From the NCBI GenBank assembly GCA_964019055.1, contig OZ025206.1, positions 27,898,128 to 27,962,127 of the forward strand: a stretch of 64,000 nt of DNA. Reading direction: 5' to 3'. Of the stretch, positions 9,533-21,800 are shown one piece after another. Made by a program: the position numbers and the translations under genes. The stretch comes from Anthopleura xanthogrammica (lineage: Eukaryota > Cnidaria > Anthozoa > Actiniaria > Actiniidae). The stretch's first letter is position 1. Each line of letters opens with the position of its first letter. The notes beneath the pieces are model-generated. The model worked only from the letters and a program-made list of their open reading frames with translations. It searched no databases and had not been told where the DNA came from.

Positions 9533-12500
9533 TTAGATCGACGACTTAGAATCCTTAGATGCCGATCCACCAAGTTCAAGTTCTCCTGCTTTGAGACGCG
9601 CTGATGTCGTATTGTTTCCATTTGAGGAGTCGTGGGCTCGTCTGAGTCCAGTCTGAAACTCGCCAGCTTTCAAATCAAATGATGTTGAATTCTTAGATGC
9701 TGAGCCATCAAATTCAAGTTCTCCTGCTTTGAGACGTGCTGATGTGGTCTTGTTTCCAGTATCGGCGTCCTTGTCTTGTCTGACTGTAGTCTGAAAATCG
9801 CCAGCTTTCAATTCAAATGATGTTGAATCCTTAGATGCTGAGCCATCAAATTCAAGTTCTCCTGCTTTGAGACGCGCCGATGTCGTCTTGTTTCCAGTAT
9901 CGGCGTCCTTGTCTTGTCTGACTGTAGTCTGAAACTCGCCAGCTTTCAAATCAAATGATTTGGAATCCTTAGATGTTGAGCCACCAAGTTCAAGTTCTCC
10001 TGCTTTGAGACGTGCTGATGTCTTATTGTTTCCAGTATCGGCATCCTTGTCTTGTCTGACTGCAGTCTGAAACTCGCCAGCTTTCAAATCAAATGATTTG
10101 GAATCCTTAGATGTTGAGCCACCTACTTCAAGTTCTCCTGCTTTGAGACGCGCCGATGTCGTCTTGTTTCCAGTATCGGCGTCCTTGTCTTGTCTGACTG
10201 TAGTCTGAAACTCGCCAGCTTTCAAATCAAATGATTTGGAATCCTTAGATGTTGAGCCACCAAGTTCAAGTTCTCCTGCTTTGAGACGTGCTGATGTCTT
10301 ATTGTTTCCAGTATCGGCATCCTTGTCTTGTCTGACTGCAGTCTGAAACTCGCCAGCTTTCAAATCAAATGATTTGGAATCCTTAGATGTTGAGCCACCT
10401 ACTTCAAGTTCTCCTGCTTTGAGACGTGCTGATGTGGTCTTGTTTCCAGTATCGGCGTCCTTGTCTTGTCTGACTGCAGTCTGAAACTCGCCAGCTTTCA
10501 AATCAAATGATTTAGAATCCTTAGATGTTGAGCCACCCACTTCAAGTTCTCCTGCTTTGAGACGTGCTGATGTGGTCTTGTTTCCAGTATGGGCGTCCTT
10601 GTCTTGTCTGACTGCAGTCTGAAACTCGCCAGCTTTCAAATCAAATGATTTGGAATCCTTAGATGTTGAGCCACCTACTTCAAGTTCTCCTGCTTTGAGA
10701 CGTGCTGATGTGGTCTTGTTTCCAGTATCGGCGTCCTTGTCTTGTCTGACTGCAGTCTGAAACTCGCCAGCTTTCAAATCAAATGATTTGGAATCCTTAG
10801 ATGTTGAGCCACCTACTTCAAGTTCTCCTGCTTTGAGACGTGCTGATGTGGTCTTGTTTCCAGTATGGGCGTCCTTGTCTTGTCTGACAGCAGTCTGAAA
10901 TTCGCCAGCTTTCAAGTTAAATGATTTGGAATCCTTAGATGTTGAGCCACCCACTTCAAGTTCTCCTGCTTTGAGACGTGCTGATGTGGTCTTGTTTCCA
11001 GTATCGGCGTCCTTGTCTTGTCTGACTGCAGTCTGAAACTCGCCAGCTTTCAAATCAAATGATTTGGAATCCTTAGATGTTGAGCCACCTACTTCAAGTT
11101 CTCCTGCTTTGAGACGTGCTGATGTGGTCTTGTTTCCAGTATCGGTGTCCTTGTCTTGTCTGACTGCAGTTTGAAACTCGCCAGCTTTCAAATCAAATGA
11201 TTTGGAATCCTTAGATGTTGAGCCACCTACTTCAAGTTCTCCGGCTTTGAGACGTGCTGATGTGGTCTTGTTTCCAGTATCGGCGTCCTTGTCTTGTTTG
11301 ACTGCAGTCTGAAATTCGCCAGCTTTCAAATCAAATGATTTGGAATCCTTAGATGTTGAGCCACCTACTTCAAGTTCTCCTGCTTTGAGACGTGCTGATG
11401 TCGTCTTGTTTCCAGTATGGGCGTCCTTGTCTTGTCTGACTGCAGTCTGAAACTCGCCAGCTTTCAAATCAAATGATTTGGAATCCTTAGATGTTGAGCC
11501 ACCAACTTCAAGGTCTCCTTTTTTTAGACGTGCTGACGTTGTCTTCTTTCCAGTTTTGGCATCCTTGTTTCGTTTGACTCCAGTCTCAAAATCGCCTTTT
11601 TTTAATGTAAAGGATTTAGAATGCTTAGATTTTGAGCCATCTAGTTCAAGATCTCTAACTTTCATGTTTCCTGAAATTGTCTTTTTTCCAGTGCTTGGGT
11701 TCCTTTCGGATTTCATTCCAGTTTTGAAATCTTTAGCATGAAAATCAATTGCTTTCATACCTTTGGATGTTGATCCTGAAATCCCTATGTCTGCCACCTT
11801 AAGGGAAGCTGACGTTGATTTTTTGCCTGTTTCTCGATTTTTGTCTTTTGTTAGGCCAGCTTCAAAGTCTCCAGCTTTTGCTTGAAAGGATTTAGTTCCT
11901 TTTGAGGTTGAGGCAGCTATCGATAGGTTTTTATGTTCTACTGATGCGGAGATTCCACCCTTTCCTAGTGAAGTCCCAATGGCAGAGTCTTTTGTTTTAA
12001 CACTAAAGTCAACATTATTCTTTGAAAGGCCAAGACCAACGCTGTTTTCACCATCTTGCACTGATCCTGAAAAACCAGACTTGCCACCCGAGAGCGAGAA
12101 TCCTTTATCTCCATGCTGAGCATTAATTCCGACCTTGTCTTTTGATGCGCAAAAGCCAACACTTGTATCATTGGTTTGTAATCCTGCTCCAACTCCATGT
12201 TTGGCTACTTGGAGGTTTATTCCAAAAGCGGAGCTGTGCTGTGCAGTTATTCGAGAGTGTTTTGAGATGTCAGTGTTCACAGATTTCTTTATTTCCTCAG
12301 AAACTATTCCTGAAGACGATGCAATTGTTGCTTCATGTTCCATTGACATAAATTTGTTGCTGCCATGCATTCCTAGTTCAACACCTTTTTTATCCACACC
12401 AATCGAGAATCCTGATGAGGACTGAGATCGATAACTGTGGACTTTCTCTGAGATTTTATTCTTGGCAAAATTACCAATATCCCCATCAGCCGTCACTGAA

Positions 12501-15500
12501 GATCCTCTTAGCTTCAGAGAACCCACTTGAAATTCATCTTGGTTTATTGATTCCCTGCAATGGATCCCACTTGGCTTTTCAACAAACTTCCCAACGTCAG
12601 AGCTTTGGCTTTTTCCAAACTTGTTTGGGACAGGAAATCCCTCCACCATGGTAAAACCAATACTTGTTGAACTTTCGAAGGCTTCGATTTCACTCTGCTT
12701 AGAAATTACATTTAGATTCTCAATATTCCCAGAAATTGCACCAGTGTCCAAATTACATGCAGTCAAATTAACGTTTTCTGCATTCGTAAAATGAGTTCTT
12801 CCTCGAACCTTAATGTTCTGATTGATGACTTTTTTCTCTCTTGAGCGAGATTCTCCCACGGATATTCCCAGTTGGTTTATCCCAAGATCCACGGACCATT
12901 TTGTCATGGAACTTGTATTATCTAACTCTGCCCCTTCAAAGTTGACATTTTTGGCATCAATAAGCATATTTCCGACATCCATGGCCATTGCATTTTTCAC
13001 ATCAAAATTTTTGGCTGATACAATGAAGTTCCCACCAACATCAGTTCTGCACCCGGCTAAACGCTGCTGGTGTAATCGTCTGTTTTCTTCTCCAATAGAC
13101 AATCCCTTGTCTAAAGAAAATGAAATTCCACTTGAATGGCTTTGTTCAGAGCTTGACAATATCCTATCCTTGAATAGGACAGTGCCAGCAGCATGAAGGA
13201 TCATGTCACCACCAACCTGAGAATTAGTCCCAATTACGGACACATTTGAGTCTTGAGAAGAGATACTTAGCGATCCACCGGCTGCTAATGTCGAGGAATG
13301 GTGTTCCTCTTTTCTTTGAAATGTTCTGTTCTTGCGGAACCAATTTCTTTTCACATGCTCTTCCTCACGAACGGTGACTTTATCTTGGATTACCACGTCC
13401 TTTTTGGCTGAAATGGCTATGTTTTTAGCTGCATCAATTTCTGTTGCAGTTGCTTTAACGCTTCCTTCTTCTGAAACGATGGCAACACTACCAGATTTAG
13501 AGGAAATATGTGCTTTCGAAACAGTGGAATAGGAACATGAATCTTTCGAAGAACTGAAAAACCCACTCTTTGACGAGGAACTGCTGTGATGTGTTTCAAT
13601 TGGATCGACATTGATATCATTCTTAGCCTTCAATAACGCTCCTTCGTCACCAGAAATTGAGCCAGCAGTAATCGAAATTGACCCTTTGTCAGATTTAACA
13701 GCTGCCACATTGCTAGCTTTAACATGAGACGAATCTATTGAGACGTTTCCTTCAGTTGACTGCAAAATGGTAGAACCTCGAGAGCTTATCGTGGAGCCAC
13801 TAACATTCAGAGTTTGATCTGACGTTATGGATACTCCCTTTTCACAGTGCACCCGAGCATTGTCGACATTTACCGACTTAGCATTTAACTTTAGCTTGTA
13901 AAGCTGATCAATGTTGCATCTTGATAGAACAATGTCTTGATCCGTCACTGCTAGATCGAGTTGATCAGAGATCCTTAAATCTTCATACACTCCTTCACCT
14001 TTCAGCAAGTCGTTAACTTGATTCATTTTGTCGGTTTTCAGTGTTAGATTCTTGAACTGGTGATCGGCCTTCTTTTTTCCTTTTGACTTGTCATGATAAG
14101 CTAGGTCAATGCCAGATTTGGCTTCAATTGTGGCGTTATCTGATTTGATTTTTCCGTCAAGTTTAGCTTTTCCCTCGGATTTTATTACCAAGGAATCACT
14201 GGTAATATCACCTGCTTTACATACATCATCTGCAAACATCATCATTGTAATGGCTTTCTTTTCCCTCTTGGTCATGACGATCTGTTTGGACGCAACGACA
14301 ACATCTCCAGCAGATAAAACCCCTTCGTCGCAGAATAATTCGTCAAACAGTGCTTCATATGCTGAATCTGAGAAGGTAACACCCTCAGTAAAAGAGTATA
14401 AGCCAGATTCGAGGATACCTTCGCTCTTGTTGCTTTTTCTTTTCGACTCAGAAAAGCCAAACCTTTTCATGATTGATTCAACTCCTTTGATACCTTTCTT
14501 CTTCATCCATTGACGTAGCTTCCTCGCCTTGTGTGGAATTGCCAGCAGCTTTTCCTTCATTATGTTGATTCTAGTGTATCTCTCGCTTTCACTTGTGATG
14601 ATAAAAACTAGCCTTGGGACGTCAAATGATTCGATGCCGTTCTTCAAAATATCTGCAACAAAAATGTTGACCATGCTGTACATCTGATCAATTCGTAGAC
14701 CGATTTCAGCTCTCGCCATAGAACCTTTCTTGAAGGATTTCAATGAGTCTGTGATTTCTCCCCCTTTATTGTCAGCGTATTCTGATTGAATGTTTTTCAG
14801 TGATTCGGCTGCTTTTGACCAGGCTTCGAGGCTCTTGGCGTCAGGAGTACAGGATACATAAGCTAGAAACTTGAAGAGGAGGACTGTCTCATTCTCAACC
14901 AGCTTGTTTGATTTGAGGGTAGACCCACCAAGGAAGCACGTGATACTTTCTAACTTGATCCTTTCTCTTCCAACCAATTCACAGCCTCTGACATCATTGA
15001 CATCACTAATCTCTTTGCCAGGAAGACTCAGCAAAAACGGGGCTTCCAAAGAAGTTACTTGGCCTTTGCAAGTGCCACTGTTAACCAAAGCAAGATAAGA
15101 AGATAAGGAAACAGTGGACTCTTCCAGGACTGACTCTATTTTACCAGAGTTGAGTAGTGCCCATGGTTCTATTTGAAGAGATAGAAATTCTTCAATCGAT
15201 CCTGCCATCGTAATCCATTCTCCTTTGATTTCTATTGTCTCACATGAAAAAATTCGGCCTTCTTCTGTGAGATGCAAATCTTTTTCCGCGGTTAATTTCA
15301 AATCTGATACATTCGTCATGCTGCCTGAAACTTTTACGTCCTTGGCTTCGATCTCTACTGATGTGAATGAATCCGTCTTCCCCGTGGTCAAACCTGCCAG
15401 TGAGACCAGTCCATTTTCGTCGGTGATTATTTTCAGAGATTGCAGCACATATATGCCTCCGACTTCAGCCTTCTCTTGCACAAAAGATTTTTCTGCACTG

Positions 15501-18500
15501 ATTTCCACACAGCCTACGCATTCTAAACCACCAGTCAACTTAAACGTTTCATCCACAATGATGGTTGATGGCTTTTCTTCTCCTGCTGGCTGGACACATC
15601 TCATTCGTCCTGGAACATTAATTGAATTTGCTTGGAGATTTACACACTCAATTTCAGATTTGATGGTGGCCAGTTCACATGATAGAAAGACTTCAGAGCA
15701 TTTGAAGACATTCTGGGTTTTGAATGTAACTTCTTTGATTGATTTATCAATGTACAGAGCGTGAATGTCAATCGACCTATTCGGGCCTTCAAAAACAAGG
15801 TTTTCTTTAGTCGTTACATCTCCATTTACACAGCGGACAGAAAGATAGTTTGCATGAAAGGAATCTTCGACTATAAACACTGAAGCAATTTCTGCAATGT
15901 TGGTGTCTTCACTTTTGTGAAATTCCACAAATACTTTTCCAAGATGGGATTCTTTGTGTAACTTCAAGCATTTGCTGAGACTGAAAAGGCATTCGGGTTC
16001 GATGTTATCTTCGAATTCGAAACTGACAATGGTGGAGTCAATCGACAAGTGGCCTTTCTCACAGGTTACTTCAAATTTGTCTGGTGAAACAAATGTGTCG
16101 ATGATTTCACCTTTTCCACCCAGCGCAGAGAAAGAAAACTGCTTATGTGACTGCGAATGAACATACAGGTATTTGTCAACGTAAATTTGTCCAGACAATG
16201 TTGTTTCATCTGTCGAGGTTACATCTATGCCAAGATTGGGCGAAGATCTTATCATTCCATTCTCGTTTGACAAGGTTTCCGATGTGATAATCAGGTCTCC
16301 GTCACATTTGATGGTTCCACTGTTCAAAGCGTTTTTATTGCAGGTGATGCAAAGGGAGCTGGGGATTGAGTTTCTGTTCTTGATGCAACGCGATAGTTCT
16401 ACCGTTCCGTTGTTGTTCAATGAATTGGTTTGGATACCTAAATACGTTGCGAAAGCTTGCAACTTGCCATGGACTGACATCTTCTCTTCAGAGGAAACAC
16501 TGGTTGAAATAGGCGAATCGATGGTGTAATTATTTTTATCGCGAGGACCACTGCATGTCATTACCGAGTCAGTACTGATTTCCAAAGATCTTGTGATAAC
16601 ATCTACTGTGTGTGGTTCTGTTTCACCATTCCAAGTACACGTGAGATCAGCAATTGCACCAGGCATTGTGCAAACAGACGCTGTAATTCCATTGATTCCT
16701 TTGGCATGCAACTTTCCATACAACACGAAATTAGAAACCTCGCTTGCATTTGTGGCTTCTAGATTCAAGTCCCCCTCTCCTACGATTAGTATTTGATTGA
16801 TAACCAGTTGAGCATTGCTTCCAAAGAACCCGACATCACATTCTGATGCAATGCATTCAGCGTCACAGGAAACTTTCTTTTCAAGCTGAATGAAGAGATG
16901 ATGTTTAGCGTGGACATAGCCATACCAACCCCCTTCTTGTTCATTACGTAGGATTAATGAAATATCTTTGTCGCTGACAATCCTCCCTTCTGTGTCTTGC
17001 TTCAGCTCATCAAGGTCCAAACCAAGATCAAACAATGATTTTATCACTCCTTCCTCGTTTGACAAGACTTCCGATTCGATATTGAGGTTTCCTTCACATT
17101 TTATAGTCCCACTGTTCAAAGTGTTTTTTTCGCAGGTGATGTAAAGAAAACTGGGATTTGAGCTTGCGGTGTTAATAGCAGGTGATAGTTCTATCTTACC
17201 GCTGTTGTTCAGTGACTTGGCCTGAATATGTAAATAAGTTGAACAAGCCTGCAACTTGCCATGGACTGATATCAACTCTTTAGATAAAACATTGATTGAC
17301 ATGGATGAACCAATGACGTTATTTTCTTTGTCTCGAGGACAACTAAAGGTCATGACAGAATCGGCCTTGATTTCTAAACTTCTTGTAATGGCATTTATTG
17401 CATGAGTTTCTGGTCCACGGTTGCATGAACTTGTGAGATCGACAATTGCACCAGGCATTGTGCTAACAGACGCTGTAATTCCATTGATTCCTTTGGCATA
17501 CAATTCCCCAAACAAGAGAAAATTAGGAACGTCGCTTGTATCTGTGGCTTCTAGATTCAAGTCTCCCTCTTCTACGATTAGTATTTGGTTGATGACCAGT
17601 TGAGCATTGCTTCCAAAGAACTCGACATCGCATTCTGTTGCAATGCATTCAGCGTCACAGGAAACTTTCTTTTCCAGCTGAATGAAGAGATGTTGGTCCA
17701 CTTGAACATAGCCAAACCAACTATTTTCTTGTCCATCGCGCAAGGCTAGCAAGAGATCTCCCTTGCTAATGATTCCCCCTTCTCTGTCTTGCTTCAGCTC
17801 ACCAAGGTCCAAATCAAGATTGCCTTCACTGACAATTACGTTCTGGTTTTCAAATACTTGGCCGCAGTATAATTTCCCTCCTTCTTTGACCCAAACAGCT
17901 GATGTTTGGGAGATCCCGACGTTCCCAAGGACATGAAATTGGTTAAAGCTTCTTAACATTGCGTTGTCGTAGAACAGTAGTTCCCCTCTGATAAGGCCAC
18001 TTATAGTTCCGGAGATCCACGTCCAAGGCTTAACAACACTTACTGAACCTCCAACATCGAAATATAAGTTGTTTCCTTGCAACTGCGAGCAGTCGTGGAT
18101 ATCTTGATGTACAATACATTTGATAACAGCTGCTCGAATGACACCATGCCTCCACTCACACGTGGCCAGACCACCCCGTATGATTTCTTTCTTGTGCTTT
18201 CCTTTGTCATTGGCATCTTTTCTTCCACCGCAGACAGCTTTAAATTCATCTTGAATCCTTCGCCCATGGATTCTAACCGCTGGGTCTATTTCTTCATTTA
18301 CTACCGATATGAAACTGTCGCAGTCCAGATTCTGAACCGCTTGAAGCATTCGGGAATCATTTAAAGAAGAGCCTATCTTTGGATGTGGGGCAATATCATT
18401 TAAACGGCCCAACTCTTTCTGTATTGAGATGAAACTCTCAAAACCCCTCTGCGCTGTATCATGCTTTGAGTCTGAGCATAGCATTAAGTTGTTGGACTTT

Positions 18501-18819
18501 AACTCGAGATAATCTTGTGCGCATAATGACCCAAAGTTTGTTAAATCGCCTTTCTCTATTTCGACATTTAATTTTTTTGTCAGATTCGCATTCTTCGTAG
18601 GTGTTGTGGCATCGATCTCCTGGCCTAAGACCCCGTCTATGTTTACGTGAAGATCCCCAGTACCTATTCTGACAGTCAGGCATTTTTCTTTGTCAAATAG
18701 ACCACACGTAATCGTACCGTTAATGAATACATCACCTTGACCATCAACATTTGTTTCGAAGGTCGTACATCTTACCACAGCTCCTGTGTCTACGTATATA
18801 TCACTAACATCTGTGCATT
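9533..18819 (-). other. Terminal 9.3-kb exon of the haemagglutinin-like gene
   Basis: A single exon of 9287 bases is very long for an animal gene. The frame stays open upstream to 18877, but those 20 residues (hydrophobic, MVLISPPCILLYSYIF) come from the intron, because a strong acceptor (polypyrimidine plus tag) at 18820-18834 precedes a phase-matched coding start. Taking the longer frame would create a false signal peptide. Confidence 0.75.
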
Positions 18820-21800
18820 CTACATAAAAAAAGATATATGAGTATAAAAGTATACATGGTGGACTGATTAACACCAACTATTCAATAGTGGCACATACAT
18901 AGCTAGTGGTAAATGAATTACCATCCATCTATCAAACAATCCCTCCATCCGTTTGTCCAATTGCCCATCCATGCACCCATCCATTCACCTATCCATTCAT
19001 CCAACAATCAATAAAACCATCTTTTTATCCATCCAACCACCCATCTCGGGATCCATCTCAATTCATCAACATCTTGAATTACTTCTTACCATCCTTAGGG
19101 ATGACCCTCACTGAAACATCCTTGATCTGAAGAGGGCGGGAAGATATTCTCAACGTTCCATAAGAAACCAATTCTAGCTTCATCCCATTTGTTGTTTTGT
19201 CGGCTTGGGATTTATTAGTTGTTATGTTTGGTCCAGTGAGTGTGAAGTGTTTGAGACTCTTGAACGTACAATCCATCAGGCTGGTCCTTATGAAGTCTTG
19301 TTGAGGTACAATCGATATCTTGATCTTGTCCTCCTAAAAGAAGCATTTAAAGTCATGAACACTCCATGTATGGGGGCGGATCCAGGTTTTCTAAAAAGAG
19401 GATGACAGTTACATGTACAGGGCACCTTCTGCCAACGCCACACAATGTAATATATATTATCATATGACCGTATTTCACTGTACGCGTGATTCTAAAAAAA
19501 ACCTTTGGGGAAAATGTCGTCAGCAAACAAAGTACGCTTTTCCGAAAAGTGTAATAATTTCCCGTTCGGACTCGCCGTTCGGACTCGCTGCCGTCAATCA
19601 TGTAAAAACTACGCATTTTGATTCGCATTTATTAAAAACGCTTTGAAATCGATTTTTTATATGTGGTCATATGATAAAATGCTTATTGACTGAGTTAAGG
19701 TCGGTCCGAACGGGAAAATATTTGGCTCGAGGTCCTTGGCACGGAACTCGCTGCGCTCGTTCCGTACTTCAGGACCTCGAGCCAAATATTTTCCCGTTCG
19801 GACCTCCCACTCAGTCAATAAGTACATATTATATGTCCAATATGTAAGTCACACGCATCTTCTCGTTCTGATACTCAATAGTTTGGTGGTAAGGTTAGAA
19901 TAAAAAAGTGAACAGCTATAGAGCGCACGTCATATATGCGTGAATTCGGAACAAAACCAAATATGTATTTCAGGGGCGGATCCAGGCACTATACGTTTGG
20001 TTCATGTCTGAGTACATTCCTAGTTAGTTGACAATTAAATACTGTTATGCACTTATTTTAGTTAGTTAGTTGATTCTCAGATATATGAATTTGGCGTGCA
20101 CTCTGCCAAGATAATGGATTTATTTTCATTGACGTCATTTCATAATCACTTACAGCACATGCAATAAAAACAAAATTCAAATTAAACCTTCAACTTAAAG
20201 TTCTTAAGCCGCATCAAACACACTAGTTAGATATTTTTATTTTTTAATATATATAATATATTTTAGCATGTTTTACGAGTGTAATAGATCCTTCTCAAAA
20301 TCATTTTGAATGTGAGGCTAACATGGGAATAAAAAAGAAATACCACAAATTCCATCGAGAAAAAGCGTGATATATGTTGTGTTTTCAGGTTAGCCTCGCC
20401 TCCAAGATAATTTTGGGTAGGGTCCATTTCACTTTGGTTTCATTTCTTATTTTTGGATAGCATTTTTCTTAAATTTTCATGATTGCCAAAAGAGTTTGCA
20501 AATCTGGTTTTACCTTTTCTTTTCTTTTTTCTTTTTTTCTTTTTTAAACAGTATTTTTTTTTAACGTATTAGTCAATATACAAATATACAACAATCAATA
20601 TGCAACAACGAAACAGAAAAAAATAATATTGTGGCTAACAAGGTTAATAAAAGAATACTAATTTTTCAGGTTTCAGAGCATTTTACAAAGTCCTTTTTTC
20701 CTGTAAAAGCAGTTTTTCCCATTTACTTATTACAGCCATTCTCAGACACACGTGCACTCTTGCGAATTTTTCTGTCGCGAGAAGTTGTTTCTTTTGGTGG
20801 ACGTCAATCAAAATGTTTCCATAGCACTGTCGGAAAACACAAAGCTACAAAGGCATGTGCGTATTAAATTTCATGGAAACACTTTGATTGACGTCCACCA
20901 AACCCTACAGAAAAAATCGCAACAGTGCTGAATATGGCTGTAAGTGATTTACGAGTTTTCCCCTCTTCGAAGCAATTACATATTCTATTTTTTGTGTCAG
21001 CCTTGTTAAGGTGGTTAAGAAAAGAAACAAATGTAGTGTTGGTATTTTCCCTATATTTATATAATAGTAGTTTGTATATAATAAGTATCTGATTGATCAA
21101 AGCTTCACACATTTTCGACTCTACGCCTAATATAATGTTAGCAATATTTAGTTCTGGCAATGTGTTCCTCCTAACTGTAAAAAAAAAAAAAAAAAAAAAA
21201 AAAAGAAGATTATATCAAATTGATAAAGCCTAGTTTTAATTTCAAAATAAAAGTTTTTGGATTCTACACACTATGAAAAGATGAGCAGCCGATTCAGGAT
21301 GAGTAGAGAAGAAAGAGCAATTTGGCAGTGGTATTAATTTATAATGGTAATAGAACTGAGTTGAGTGCAATTTGGGCTGAAATCGCAAGAGTGATTACAA
21401 AATTGCACGACCGCACAGTTCTATTACCTATTAATCATTTCCATTTTGAAACTTAATATATTAAAATACTCAACAGTTATATGTAGCTTCAAAAGTGATT
21501 GTTTGACAAAATGATGCAATTAATGATTCAAAATAGTGCAATTAATGCTTAAATCGCACACTTTGTAGCCAATCAGATTGCAGGATTTGCTAATGATTTC
21601 AAAATGGATATGATTAAAAACGAAATAAATCTTTGTTTAGATACAAACAATTATTTAATATTTTGAACTGAAAGCATCTTGTGTACATGTCTATTACTGA
21701 ACTATATATACGCAAGTATAAGTTTCCCCATTTTGTAATGACATTCCCAATTCTTTTTTTTTCTATATTGCTTTGTGCGGTAGGCTTTTGAATTTTTTCC

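Larger units (their letters stand above)
1..13973. repeat. Segmental duplication, copy 1 (left edge lies outside the window)
   Basis: This stretch matches 49888-64000 in the same orientation almost base for base. The offset is 49887 up to about 6350, 49889 after a 2-bp indel there, and 50027 beyond about 11 kb, because copy 2 carries one extra 138-bp repeat unit. Differences noticed by eye are few: 3928 g/a, a cluster between 6267 and 6543, and scattered changes in the repeat array. Even the (TTA)n microsatellite near 4373-4425 has the same length in both copies. The segment holds the retroelement debris, the acyltransferase-like gene and the 3' half of the haemagglutinin-like gene. The match may extend left of base 1. 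Confidence 0.97.

Noticed and set aside
11478..11741. Antisense frames over the haemagglutinin-like exon (for example this + strand frame)
   Set aside because: They are shadows of the coding strand with no independent support.
9593..11938. CRISPR-like or satellite array
   Set aside because: The 138-bp units are in frame within a long coding exon and show no spacer structure.
9533..18877. A bacterial contig or contaminant, because of the haemagglutinin-like ORF
   Set aside because: The exon is joined by phase-matched animal-type introns to upstream exons and lies between animal transposons and genes on the same contig.
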